Notes: generated by a model not told the origin, from the sequence alone. A DNA stretch of 64,000 bases from Selaginella moellendorffii (GCF_000143415.4 NW_003314266.1:1384767-1448766); one strand, 5' to 3'. Shown: positions 46,791 through 57,984, counted from the stretch's first letter. A program made the numbers and translations.

Positions 46791-47533
46791 AGCTGAGAAA
46801 GCCAAGAAGACTTCTTGGTGGTGAGTGATTTGTGGTAGTCTCCTTCAATCATGACTCACTATCAAAGTTTTAGCCTAAGAGCAAAGAAATCCTAGAAGTA
46901 CCTTTTGTCCCTCCACACATTCTTCTTTTTTGTTGATCTTTTTTCTTTTCTTCTTGTGTTTGTACAAGATTAGGTATCAAATGTTGGAACCATGATTTCC
47001 CAATTATGTACCTTGAACAGAATTGTTACCTTGCCAGCAGTATCCCACCCCAACAAGAACTAACTTGTAAGGATTAGTCCATCACTGACAAGAAGACCAA
47101 GAAGCATGCAATCAAAAGATACAGCCATTGGACTAGGACCAGGAAAAAACCACAACTTACCTCTCTAAACTATTTATTTGATTTTAGTGTCACAGCTGCT
47201 TCCATCTCTGTTTTTTTATGGCTTTCTTCTTGGCATTCTTTCTAGATTTCTCATCTGATGAGACGTTGTAGGATTTAATATGAAGGTCTATTACAAGACC
47301 GTAGTGTGCCAAGAGAAACTAAGATTGCTTTGAAAGCATTACTTTAGCGGCATTGATGCTCTAGTACTATTTAGATTTTTTGATTATGATCTACAAGATG
47401 TGGTCTAGATCTATGTCGTGGTAACAAAGTCCAAAACATAAACGCCTTCTTTGAACATTCTAATTAAGAAATTACCAAGGTTAATGATTATATTGCTAGT
47501 ACAAAAAGTATGTATAAAAGAGAAATGAGAATG

Positions 47534-48620
47534 GCGTGGCTTATGTCGGCTCCATCATCGGTCTCATTGCCTTCCTCAACACAGAGCTCCGCGACAGTTA
47601 CTCCTATCTTCTCTCCCCACATGGTCTCCGAAAACCACCTCGGCGACTCCTAGTCGACAGCTCTCTCGCGCGCCAAACTTCGGCCGAGAGCGTCGCCGAG
47701 ATCTTCCGCGGCGTGCCTTTCAAGTGGGTCCGCCGGGTCGTCGAGAGCAGCAGTGGCATATCTCAGAAGCGATCTTTCACTCTGGTCGTGGCATGCACAC
47801 TCTCGTCCCCGATTACCTGGAGCACGTCATAGAGCGTCCAGAAGAAAAAGCTCTTTACCTATTTCAATGACTACTCCTAATCCGTGCCTTTCGACCACCC
47901 CGCCACCTATGGGGGAGCTCAAGCGCAGGATCAAGGATGATCTCCTGGGATTCATGGACGGCGAGGCTTACTTCCGGAAGATCGGTCGAGCATTGAAGCG
48001 GGGATATGTCCTCTACGGCCCGCCGGGCACGGGAAAGTCGTTGCTCATCGCTGCCATAGCTCACTTCACCAGTTACGACGTCTACGCACCGACGTCAAGA
48101 ACAACTTGAAGCCAAGCACCACCGATCGAGGACATCGACTGCTCGCTCAACTTGAAGAAGCGCCTGGAGCCCGAGGAGAAAACAAAGAGCAAAGGAAGGA
48201 TGAAAACGAGGATGATGAAGACGAGGAGAAAAGCAAAGTTACCTTGTCGGGCCTTCTCAACTTCACCGATGGCCTCTGGTCGTCCACCAGCAGCGAGCGG
48301 ATCCTCACCTTCACCACGAATCACATCGAGGAACTCGATGGGAGCATGGTTATGCACACCACCTCTCCTACTGCGATTCCGCTGCCTTCAAGGTGTTGGC
48401 TCGGACGCACTTGGACGTTGACGACCATCATCTATTTCCAAGGATCGAGGAGCTTATCAGCGAGGTAGAGGCTGGTATCGCCGAGCTTCTGATCCAGAAC
48501 AGGAGCATCGCGACGAGAGAGCATGATTGCAGCTCTCAGGAACTCCAAGGCCAAGAAGGCGGCCGCAGAGGAAAATATCCCAGACACCACAACTTTAGTA
48601 GAAACGTAAAATCTATCTGA
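47534..48620 (+). pseudogene. AAA-ATPase (BCS1/AAA-ATP1 type) pseudogene
   Basis: Fragments match the intact neighbour on the opposite strand. They are YVGSIIGLIAFL (membrane segment), IFRGVPFKWVRRV, then after a shift ELKRRIKDDLLGFMDG and the Walker A GPPGTGKS (about 48019-48042), YDVY, IEDIDCSL (Walker B end) and VTLSGLLNFTDGLWSS. About 60 residues after the membrane segment, and the stretch between YDVY and IEDIDCS, are missing. At least two frame changes are needed to connect the pieces. The sensor/arginine-finger region is cut short. Codon pairs otherwise still look coding, so decay is probably recent. Confidence 0.82.
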
Positions 48621-48664
48621 TTAAACTTAGATGGACGTACCATGCAATCTTTCTCATACGAATG

Positions 48665-50095
48665 TCAGTCTCCTCCTCCGGAAGTTCTAGCTTGAAGTTC
48701 CTTGATTAGCTTCTCGAGCGCAGCATCCGGTTTGTTCTTGTACTGGATGAAAACTTCGGCTACGTCAGCAGGAGTAATCTGTACTGCTCCCAGGAGCTCT
48801 TCAATCTCCACGAACAGCTCGTGATCGTCGAGCAGGAGGTACGTTGACGCCAGGACTTTGAAAGCTTGGAAGGAGCAGTACGTCATCAGAATGTGAAAGT
48901 CCATGCGGCCAGATCGAAGCAGCGCGGGGTCGAGTTGGTCGATGTGATTTGTCGTAAAGATGAGAATCCTCTCGTCTCCGATTGACGACCAAAGCCCGTC
49001 GGTGAAGTTGAGAACTCCAGAAAGAGTGACCCTGCTTCTCTCCCTGTCGGCCTTCTCCTTCTTCTTTCTCTGATCGGCACTTGCGGCGAGTTCTTCTTCT
49101 GCGGGGCTCTCCACATCTTTCGGTAGCAGTCCACGGTTCTGTAGCTCCAGCGAGCAGTCTATATCCTCGATCACGATCACCGACTTATTCTTGACGTTCA
49201 TAAGCAGCCTTCTCAGCTCGGCATTACTCTTCACTTCCGTCAGCTCCAAATCGTAGACATCGTAGTCGGTGAAGTTTGCTATAGCAGCGATGAGCGAGGA
49301 CTTCCCGGTCCCAGGCGGGCCATATAGCAAGTAACCCCGCTTCCACGCCCTCCCCACTCTGTCGTAGAAGCTCTGTCCAACTTTGAAGGCATTGAGATCA
49401 TCCATGATCTTCCGCTTGAGACCGTCGTCAATAGCCATGCTCTTGAAAGTCGCGGGATGCTTGAAAGGGACATACTCCCAGGGCCTCCTTCCATCACTTT
49501 GAGCGTTCGTGTAGAGCTTCCTGGCCCTGTTCTGGCGATCCAGCTCTTTAGCATTCTCGGCAATGTGATCCAAGTAGGCCGGTAGCAAACTTTGTCGATA
49601 GCGTCGGTGGAGCGTGAGAGTGAAGTACCGCTTCTCGTCAGACCTACTCTGGCCCCAATAAGCTGGAGAACTTCCTTTCGGCTGGAGAGGCTTGACGCGA
49701 TGCACCCACCAGAACTGGACTCCCTGGAATGTATCGACGATCTGCTCGTTGGTAGCCGGGCGAAAGCTCGGCTTCACCGCGCCCTTCGCTTTGCTGATGG
49801 TGAGCCTTCGCGCGGAAGCGTGCTGATCGGCGGTGATGCTCGCGATATGCAGCTTCACCGCATCATAAATCTCATTGCTGTGGTTGTCGTCCAGCTCGTA
49901 GACATCCACTCTGATGTAGAAAGACACCCAAAGCAGTAGCTTTCTGACCCACTCCTGTAGCACGTACCAAATCTCTCGAGGAAGAATCGCTTGCAGGAAT
50001 GCCAGCAGGCCAAGAATCGATCCCAAGTAAGCGACTTCTGAGCTGCCCCTCATGATCCCTCTCTTGAGCTCGGACGAGAAGCGCGGGATCCCCAT
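48665..50095 (-). CDS. AAA-ATPase of the plant BCS1-like family
   Basis: A 476-residue protein in a single exon. Order: short N-terminus, hydrophobic segment about residues 20-60 (membrane anchor), the family-specific N domain, then one AAA module. The module has WKRGYLLYGPPGTGKSSLIA (Walker A 259-266), VIVIEDIDCS (Walker B 306-315), ILIFTTNH (sensor 1, about 377-384), and DPALLRSGRMD with arginine fingers near 394-397. A Lys/Glu-rich insertion (about 325-355) lies between Walker B and the sensor, as is common in plant members. Relatives hydrolyse ATP to remodel proteins at mitochondrial or ER membranes; the substrate of this one is unknown. A later in-frame ATG (residue 15) is an alternative start. 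The pseudogene paralogue converges tail to tail within 45 bp. Confidence 0.9.
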   Translation of the reverse strand: MGIPRFSSELKRGIMRGSSEVAYLGSILGLLAFLQAILPREIWYVLQEWVRKLLLWVSFYIRVDVYELDDNHSNEIYDAVKLHIASITADQHASARRLTISKAKGAVKPSFRPATNEQIVDTFQGVQFWWVHRVKPLQPKGSSPAYWGQSRSDEKRYFTLTLHRRYRQSLLPAYLDHIAENAKELDRQNRARKLYTNAQSDGRRPWEYVPFKHPATFKSMAIDDGLKRKIMDDLNAFKVGQSFYDRVGRAWKRGYLLYGPPGTGKSSLIAAIANFTDYDVYDLELTEVKSNAELRRLLMNVKNKSVIVIEDIDCSLELQNRGLLPKDVESPAEEELAASADQRKKKEKADRERSRVTLSGVLNFTDGLWSSIGDERILIFTTNHIDQLDPALLRSGRMDFHILMTYCSFQAFKVLASTYLLLDDHELFVEIEELLGAVQITPADVAEVFIQYKNKPDAALEKLIKELQARTSGGGD

Positions 50096-50297
50096 CGAGC
50101 ATGAGCAAGGAAGGAAACTGAAAGACGGAAAAGCCCCGTGAAAGTGACACAGTACGAGTGGAGTACCTAGGCAATTGAAAAGACTCGCGTTTTAGAACCC
50201 CAAGAACATAGGTAACATCATAAATGAAATACCAGGCACCACCTACCTGGAAAGTCTTGAGCTGAGTGCCTGCCTCCCCTGCAAATTCTCGAAATCC

Positions 50298-51254
50298 TCA
50301 CCGCGTCACTCCTCCTCGATCCAACTTCTCGTCTTCCTCACTGTCGTTGCTCTTGTCTTCCTCGGCCGCCACCGGCGCTAGCGACGCGAAGTGCTTGGTG
50401 TTCACTTCCTGGACGACGATCTTCCCCGTCCTGGGATACATGGTCATGATCCGGAACGTCGACTCGAGCCGGGTGCTCTTCCTGTACTCCTTGGGTAGAA
50501 AAGCCAAGTGCCCGGCAAGAGCTACGCAGTAGCCGTTCTTGGCATGCGCCACCACCGTGCCTTTGATCCACACCACCACGTCCAGCCGCTGCAAGCTCCT
50601 CTTGTAGAACCGGAAGAGCTTCGACCAAGTCATAGCAGTCCCCTCGGCCTCGCCGACGATGAGCTCGTTGTTGTCGGCTCTCACGTTGAGAATGTAGAAC
50701 TTGGAGTGGACGTTGGCGGTCTTCCTCATGCTCCGGGGCATGAACGCCACGAATCCGGCGATGGAAACCGCGAATCCGCCCCTCACGACGTTGAGAATGC
50801 TGCCATCCACCTGTGTTTTCATCTGCCAGGCCTTTTTACACTCGAGCCATAGCTGCTTCTTCTTGAGCTGCCGGTCCAGCGGCTTCATGGTGAAGTTCTC
50901 CGACCACTCCGAGTCCTCGCCCGAGAGGCGATACGGCTTGCTCGGCCCAACGCCGACGAGCGGCGCCAGCGCGCCCCGGGCCTGATTCCCCTTGGCCGAG
51001 ATTCTCTGGAAAACTTCCCTGGCGTGAGAGAAGCCCGATCTAGCAGCGCAGCGCACGTACCATGATAATCTCCTCCAGATTGTCGCGGAGGACGCTCGTC
51101 GTTCGAAATTCCCGGCATTGCCCTGGATCGCAAGAAGATGAGCATCGGCAGAGCGGCGAATTGCGAAACCTCACACACCTGCATTGGGAGATCGCTTGGG
51201 AAGGAGCAGGAGCTCCCGGATCGCGCGAAGCCGCGTCGTCCTCGCCAGCGCCAT
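50298..51254 (-). CDS. RPS1: Mitochondrial ribosomal protein S1, nuclear gene
   Basis: Exons 51179-51254, 51061-51122 and 50298-51005 (minus) give 281 residues with consistent phases. The N-terminus MALARTTRLRAIRELLLLPK is Arg-rich and amphipathic without acidic clusters until Glu14, like a mitochondrial presequence. Two S1-like repeats follow: KTQVDGSILNVVRGGFAVSI...AFMPRS and VVVWIKGTVVAHAKNGYCVA...AFLPKE. Each is followed by a segment with the FxIL/IM...VxEV pattern of plant mitochondrial Rps1. S1 binds mRNA on the small subunit. In other plants rps1 can be mitochondrial, so this would be a transferred copy; that is inference. The acidic C-terminal tail is unusual. The SET-domain gene on the same strand ends only 14 bp upstream of this ATG. 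Confidence 0.75.
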
Positions 51255-51290
51255 CGCCTAAACCCTAGCTAACCATAAACCCTAAATTTC
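51255..51290 (-). promoter_or_regulatory. Telo-box pair upstream of the S1 start
   Basis: Plus strand AAACCCTA at about 51260-51267 and again at 51279-51286. Telo-boxes are typical of plant genes for ribosomal and translation proteins. The first lies in the 14 bp between the SET stop and the S1 ATG; the second overlaps the end of the SET coding region. Confidence 0.6.
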
Positions 51291-52495
51291 GTGACTATGG
51301 CTTGGATCACTTCTTCCTTCTGCCGCCCGCACGCTTCGATCGCTGTGGCGCGCGCGAAATCCTCGAGCCGTGAATTGTCTCGGCCAGGCGCCATGAAATG
51401 CAAGGCGGCCTGAAGCGCCAGGAACGATCCTGGCGAGACCTCGCGGCACGATTCTAGAAATTCTTCCTCTGGAATTTCCCTGTCGAGAGATCTCATATAC
51501 GCGTGGAAATGCGAGGCTCGCAGCCATCCCCTCTCTCGCCGGCTCAATCCAGCCAGCGATTTCTCCCAGTTCTCCGTGAATTCCAGTTCTGGGTTCTCGC
51601 GCTCCAGCCTTTGCTCGAATTCACATCTCGCGCAGTGGCAGGGGAACGGGAGGATCGATCTGCGCTTACGGTAGGGCTGTAACGCGATTGCGCTCCAGTA
51701 CGCCTCAAGGAGCTCGCTCCCGGATTCCAGATCGCGAGCGGCGTACGCGTAGAAGGCATTGCCGATCTTCCGCGATGAGAGATTGGCCTCGCAGCACGAG
51801 TGATTCACAAAGCTATGGAAGGGCCAGAGACCAAAGAAGTTCCTCCCCCAGAAATCATAGCCCTCGTCCCAAGCTGGCATGGCCGAATCCTCGCCTTGAT
51901 CGAATCCTCCTAGCTCCTCGCCTCGATTGAATCCTCCTCCCAGCTCGCAAGAGCTCGAATTTGGGGCAAAGACGCCCATGGGCGGCACTTCCATCTCCAG
52001 CGAGCGAGCAGCATACATAGAACTCACTTGCGCGGCAGCGCGCGAGCTCGATTTGCATCGCTCCACGACCCTGCGCAATAGCTTTTCTTTCATCCTCACA
52101 AAATCTGGATCAATCTCATCCTCTTGGAATTCCACGACCGCGGTGTTCACGAAGAGCAAATCGCCAGCGCGGGCATTTGCAGTGAGAAACACACCCCGCC
52201 CTCTTCCATCCTCGGTCTTGCGAATTTCCACCGGGCCGAGATACTCCGCGGCGTCCCTGGGAGGAATCTTATCCAAGTAGTAGTCGGAGAGATCGTGGCT
52301 CCCTCGCTCGCTTTGATCCTTGAGGAGCCGAGCGCGATCTAGCAATCCGGGAGGAGCTCCGCCGGGATCCTTCTCGATCAGCGCGAGCGCTGCTGTGTAT
52401 TGATGATCGCTCCACAATGCCGCAGCCCGGGATTCTATCGATGGCGAAGAAGCCGCGTGGAAGAGCCTGAAAATCCATGGACGCGGCACTGGCAT
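51269..52495 (-). CDS. SET-domain protein (putative lysine methyltransferase)
   Basis: From ATG 52493-52495 the protein has 408 residues and no intron. The frame stays open upstream to 52675, but MPVPRPWIFRL fits the expected start and is preceded by telo-box-like AAACCCTAAA. A helical N-terminus (SRAAALWSDHQYTAALALI) is followed by the SET domain. RGRGVFLTANARAGDLLF is the first SET motif (GxG). A variable insertion holds a Gly-rich stretch, and SFVNHSCCEANL is the NHxC motif. DLESGSELLEAYW corresponds to GEEL...Y. CHCARC is the post-SET zinc cluster. The arrangement resembles plant SMYD/TPR-SET-type proteins without a MYND finger. The substrate cannot be deduced. The stop codon lies 14 bp before the S1 ATG. 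Confidence 0.8.
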   Translation of the reverse strand: MPVPRPWIFRLFHAASSPSIESRAAALWSDHQYTAALALIEKDPGGAPPGLLDRARLLKDQSERGSHDLSDYYLDKIPPRDAAEYLGPVEIRKTEDGRGRGVFLTANARAGDLLFVNTAVVEFQEDEIDPDFVRMKEKLLRRVVERCKSSSRAAAQVSSMYAARSLEMEVPPMGVFAPNSSSCELGGGFNRGEELGGFDQGEDSAMPAWDEGYDFWGRNFFGLWPFHSFVNHSCCEANLSSRKIGNAFYAYAARDLESGSELLEAYWSAIALQPYRKRRSILPFPCHCARCEFEQRLERENPELEFTENWEKSLAGLSRRERGWLRASHFHAYMRSLDREIPEEEFLESCREVSPGSFLALQAALHFMAPGRDNSRLEDFARATAIEACGRQKEEVIQAIVTKFRVYG

Positions 52496-52679
52496 AGGCA
52501 AAACCCTAAATCTCGTGTAACCTCGTGATTGATAGAAAACGTTGTAAGTAATGAAAGAGAATTCATTTATATCTAAGCAAAGCCACATTTGTAGTCTATA
52601 TATTTGTAGGTAGTCATGCAATGGACGATGATGAAAGCGCAAAACTTCAAATGGATCGACCGGTCCCCACGGCAATCAC

Positions 52680-53647
<968 letters not shown>

Positions 53648-53835
53648 TCAGGCGCCCGGAGAGACTCCCAGCCCAGAAAGAAGAAGCACAAAAACCCTAG
53701 GACGCAAATGAGGCAAGGACAGCTCTGTCGTTCGATCACCGAGCCCTCCCAGCCGTCGGATCTGGGCCCAAAACACGTTTATAGACTCCTGCCGACCGTT
53801 AGATTTTTATAAAGCTCGCATGTAGGAAATTCTCT

Positions 53836-56015
53836 CTAGTGCCATCCCAGGTACTGGTTGAGAAGCACGACTAAACCAAGCGACAGTGGATAGAGAAGAA
53901 ACGCTCCAAACGCCATGAAGAGTGGAATCGTCGTGAAAATCCCACCCACGCACCCCATCGCCATGGTTGCTAGAGCCATGATCAAAACTTCCGCCGAGAA
54001 ATCCCACACCAGGCCTCGAGCAGCCACGATCGCCAGGAACAGCCCCAAGCAAAGCGTGTTATTGAGCACAACGGAGCCATAGAGCTGTGTGAAAGACAAG
54101 AACAAAAGCGTAAGTTCAAGCGAGCTTTCTACAGAGATTTCCAGAGTACCTGAGAGTAAGTTACCGAGATTCCACGCTTCTGCTTCTTCGAAGCAAAAGT
54201 GATGGAAGAGATCACCTCGCTGGAGCTCGTCGCGATCGGTGTCACCACGAAGGAGACGAAGAAGGCCGGGATGTGAGAGGCCCTGGAGAAATCGTCGATG
54301 GTGTCCACCAGAGGAGCAGCAAAGATGCACGCCAGTGCCATCCCTCCCAGCAAGCACGCCGTGGCTGTCACTAGGATTCCTCCGAGAGTACTCGGCGGTG
54401 GTTCTTCCACGACGTCCACTTCTTGTATAGTGGTAGTAACACCATTGGGATCTTCGGTATCTTCGGGAGCGTGAACTTCTTCGTCCTCTAAAAGAGCATA
54501 TAGAGAGGACTGAGCTTCCTGTACGAAGAAAAAATAAATGAAAAGAATCGCGGACCAACTGTGAAAGTAACGCTACATACCTTTGCAATCTCTGCCCAGT
54601 GTCCAGAGGTGGTACGATCCCCCTTAAAGGAACGATGCTTCACAAACTCGAGTCCGAGCTTGGAACTGTTGAGCCAGTTTGCCATCCCTTCTTCAAACTC
54701 GACCAAGGAAAGCTTGCCGTCCCTCTCGTGATCAAACTCTTCCATCCAGATCTTCGCTTCCAGTCCTTCGGGGATATTGCTGTCATGAGTCAGGCCAATG
54801 GTTTTTATAAAGTTTTTCAGCTCCCTCTCTGAAAGGAGCCCGTCACCGTTCTGGTCGAAGAAATGAAACAGCCTGTACGAAACCAACAACAAACAGTCGT
54901 TTTAGTCTAAAAAATGTCAAATACGACAAGCAACGAACCTTCGAAGGACTTCGTAATTCAGTAACTTCTCCCCGTTCAGCAAAAGATCTCCCCACCGTTT
55001 CTGACGAGAATAAATGTGAGCTCGGTGTAGAGCATGAGATCTTCTGTAGCGATGCCTGTGCCAGTCTACCATTACTTGTTGGATCCATGGAGTCATCACC
55101 TATGAAAGGGAAAAACATATCACCACACTGCCGCAGCAAAGTTACCTGGTACACGCAGTATGCTACGAAGCCGAGAAAAGCCATGGCGCTGCCAATGATC
55201 ACAAACACTCTACTCAGCGCAGGCGCCCCGAGAATTTGCGGAAGCTGGACGACGATGCATGGTAACACACTCAAGACTAATATCCACGCTACGTAAGTTG
55301 TCTGTTTCGTCAGAGTGACTCCAGTCTCTGCAAAGTAATCCGAAGCTAAGCAAAAATAAAATCTGAAAGAGACAAAGAACAGTACCAGTGAGATGGAATC
55401 CTTTGGTGAGAGTTTTCTCTCTCGCGTACTTGTGACCATTTATCTCGTAGAGATCGCAGCGCCCGACGATCAGCGCAGTCCCCCAGAGCATTGTAAGCAG
55501 AAGAACAGTAGAACCCGCTAGAACACCCATGCCGATCATCACCTGGGACTGGGCCGTTTCCTTGTCTCCGAAGATCCCAGAAACTATCAACCAAGAACTA
55601 TCAAACGACCAAAGAGAAAGAAGCAAGTGGAAGGAAAAGACCTGGAACTCTTACCGAGAATCACCGCTGCGTCTGGAATGGTACAAATGATTGGGAGGCA
55701 AAGGCCACCGACGATCCCCGGGTGCGCGATCTCCAGCAGCAGCTCGCTGCCATTGAGGAGGAGCTGCGCGGCCTTGACGAACGCGTAGCTGTAGACGATG
55801 AGCAAGAAGACGCTGCCTCCCAGCTTTTCGGAGCACGGGAAAATCCCATAGCTCTCCTGGCACGCCTTGCCCTCGCGGCGGAGGAGAGAAAGAGGATCGG
55901 CGGTCTCTACCTGCATTGGACGCTCCGCGGAGGGACGATCATGGGAGCTCGAAACCCTAGCGAGTTCTTGCGCGCAACAAACCAGCAAAAGCAACACCAC
56001 AGGCGTCCGCCACAT
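53836..56015 (-). CDS. NCL: Sodium/calcium exchanger-like protein with EF-hands (NCL)
   Basis: Seven exons (minus): 55655-56015, 55386-55583, 55146-55327, 54939-55099, 54581-54872, 54150-54518, 53836-54084; 603 residues, close to plant NCL. It starts with a signal peptide (MWRTPVVLLLLVCCAQELA). A first exchanger half follows, with GSELLLEIAHPGIVGGLCLPIICTIPDA, and further membrane helices. A cytosolic loop carries two EF-hands, DQNGDGLLSERE and DHERDGKLSLVE, the second with a weaker first position. The second exchanger half holds PAFFVSFVVTPIATSSSEVISSI. Plant NCL proteins move Na+ and Ca2+ across the tonoplast or plasma membrane and help salt and calcium balance. It shares a 179-bp upstream interval with the divergent RRM gene. 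Confidence 0.92.
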
Positions 56016-56194
56016 TTTCCCTTCCAAATGGCCAACCGAAAGGGCAAAGACAAGGAAGTCCACGTGCTTTACACGTTGGCAGAGACGTGGCTTGCGTGGC
56101 AAGACGGATTTGTGCCACGCAAAGTCAAAAGATTGACAAGTAGGCATAGCACAGACACGTGTAACGCTACGTGTACAGGGGTTTTAGGGTTGTT
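56016..56194. promoter_or_regulatory. Short bidirectional promoter interval
   Basis: Only 179 bp separate the NCL start (minus) and the first RRM start (plus). It contains several CACGTG-like or ACGTG cores (near 56060-56064, 56155-56160, 56168-56172) and GGGTTTTAGGGTT (about 56179-56192), a reverse telo-box next to the RRM ATG. Confidence 0.55.
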
Positions 56195-56759
56195 ATGGCG
56201 GTGAGCAACCGGGTGCTGCGCAATCGGCCCAAGGCGCGCTACATGAGAGCGTGCAAGCTATATGTAAATGGTCCAGTACTCGCTTCTTCGCTACAGCTCC
56301 ACTCTCGCTCTTTGTTTCCGGCATTGCAGGCCTCGCGTGGGGAGTCGATGATCTATCGCTGCGCGGCGCGTTTGAGGAGTTCGGCGACGTGATTGACAGT
56401 GAGTTCTTGGCGATTGCACGGCAATGCGGGCTCGATTTCACTGAATTCTTCTTGTTTCCAGCGAAAGTCATGACCAATCCAGACACTGGGAGATCAAAGG
56501 GCTTTGGATTCGTGACATTCAAGCGGGAGGACGAAGCCAAGGAAGCGCTGGAATCCATGGACGGGAAGGTACTCTGCGGGCGAGTTCTTCGAATTCTTCG
56601 CTGAAATCTTTGATGGATCGTTTCCAGGACTTCGCCGGTCGCAGCATTCGCGTCGATTACGCCAAAACACAGAAGGAAATGCAGCAAAACCCGCCGAGCT
56701 ACCGGAACTTCCTCGACCTCCTCTCGGAGATTCCCAATACGAAGAGCATTGCGAGCTAA
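56195..56759 (+). CDS. Small RRM RNA-binding protein
   Basis: Exons 56195-56270, 56330-56398, 56462-56568 and 56628-56759 encode 127 residues. A short basic N-terminus (MAVSNRVLRNRPKARYMRA) precedes one RRM with RNP2 KLYVNGLAWG and RNP1 KGFGFVTF, and the end of the fold is SIRVDYAK. The C-terminus lacks a glycine-rich tail. The basic start could be an organelle presequence. Exons 2 and 3 have the same lengths (69 and 107) and phases as the next gene, so the two are an old tandem duplication. The first donor, AATG|gtccag, is weak. Confidence 0.85.
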
Positions 56760-56917
56760 AAGAAAAGAAAATTTAGGGTTATTCGGGGTTGATTATTTAC
56801 TAATAACAAATGTGTGCTTAGTAGTAATCAGGGTTTAAGAGGTAAATATCTTAGCTAGGGTTTCTCTAAGCCCTTAAACCCTAGCCCTCGCATTTTCTAT
56901 TGCGCTGCGCAGCGGCT
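56760..56917 (+). promoter_or_regulatory. Intergenic promoter with telo-boxes
   Basis: Just 158 bp between the two RRM genes, with CTAGGGTTTCTC and TTAAACCCTAGCC (about 56855-56886), both telo-box orientations. Confidence 0.5.
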
Positions 56918-57699
56918 ATGGCGATGTCCTCTTCGATCGGGCGCGCCCTGAGGAAGGCCGCAAGCGCGCGCACCTTGGCGCCGCAAACGAGCGCCGCCAT
57001 GGCGGCCGCGAGCGTCTCCGTGCCGGTGATGCAGATTCTCAGCCGCTCCTATGCTTCCAAGCTTTTCATTGGCGGTAAGCTCACTTTCGGGGATTTCTTC
57101 GTTTTGGGTCTAATGGATCGTCCGCAGGCCTTGCTTGGGGCGTTGATGATGGAACCTTGAGGACCGCATTTGCGAACTACGGCGAAGTCACGGAAGGTAC
57201 TCTTAGTGGCTATCTTTGATCTTTTCTTGTTTGCCTAGCATTGGTTTTCCTTTTTCTTTTCTCTAGCATTGGGCTTGCTCTCTGGCATGGCCTTTTCTTT
57301 CTGTGTTCTTGCAATGTCCTCTCTAACAGTGTTCTCTCCGTGCCAGCGAGAGTTATAATGGATCGTGAGACTGGAAGGTCGAGAGGATTCGGCTTCGTTA
57401 CCTTTGAGAACGACAACGAAGCGAAAGCAGCAGTCCAAGGAATGGACGGCCATGTAAGCTCGAAAAAATCTCTTTTTGGGAGCCTTTTAGGAGCTTGCTA
57501 ACTTAGTTGTCTTTTCACTTTCCAGGAGCTCGGCGGCCGTAGCATTCGCGTCGACTACGCCTCGGACAGGCCATCAGCTCCCAGACAAGACTTCGGGGGC
57601 GGCGGTGGCTTTGGCGGTGGCGGCGGTGGCTACGGCGGTGGTGGTGGTGGCTTCGGTGGCAGTGGTGGTGCCTATGGCGGAGGCAACGAAGTAATGTGA
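56918..57699 (+). CDS. Glycine-rich RRM protein, probably mitochondrial
   Basis: Exons 56918-57074, 57128-57196, 57347-57453 and 57526-57699 give 168 residues. The N-terminus ([19 protein letters not shown]..., then [10 protein letters not shown]) is rich in Ala, Ser and Arg and looks like a mitochondrial presequence. The RRM has RNP2 KLFIGGLAWG and RNP1 RGFGFVTF. A glycine-rich tail ([14 protein letters not shown]...) ends in GGNEVM. Plant proteins of this class bind organelle or stress mRNAs and some act in RNA editing; the role here is inferred. It is the tandem partner of the preceding RRM gene. Confidence 0.9.
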
Positions 57700-57984
57700 G
57701 ATCGAGAGAACACACAGGAACTGCCAATGCCTATTTAACATAAGAAAAAGAAAAGGAGGGCTTTTTGATAGGAGTGTGATAGAAAATTTGAGAACAATGT
57801 ATTTGACTTCTATAGAGTTTTCGTGGAACATTTCAAAGCAAAGAGTTCTGGTTGTCTCAAAATCTTTTTTTTAACCATTGCAAAACACCATGGTTGTCTC
57901 AAAATCGATTTCTTGGCCACGAGTGTTCCTCCACGACATTTGGAAGGAACGCAAACGTGGAGAGTGAGTGGGCTTGGCTAGAAC

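Larger units (their letters stand above)
42635..47533. other. AT-rich intergenic region with old repeats, no gene recognised
   Basis: Contains a (TACA)n/(TATA)n stretch near 42974-43040, a 108-bp direct duplication, inverted LTR-like blocks, and an inverted repeat with a stop-free frame (44467-44877 plus; 46619-46852 minus). These look like decayed retroelements. No intron-exon gene structure is visible. Confidence 0.55.

Noticed and set aside
51259-51290. AAACCCTA as interstitial telomere
   Set aside because: Single words in promoters, not tandem repeats; these are telo-box promoter motifs.
52496-52675. Upstream extension of the SET protein to 468 residues
   Set aside because: The extra 60 residues do not look like a presequence or domain, and the telo-box-like AAACCCTAAA lies within them, which fits 5' UTR.
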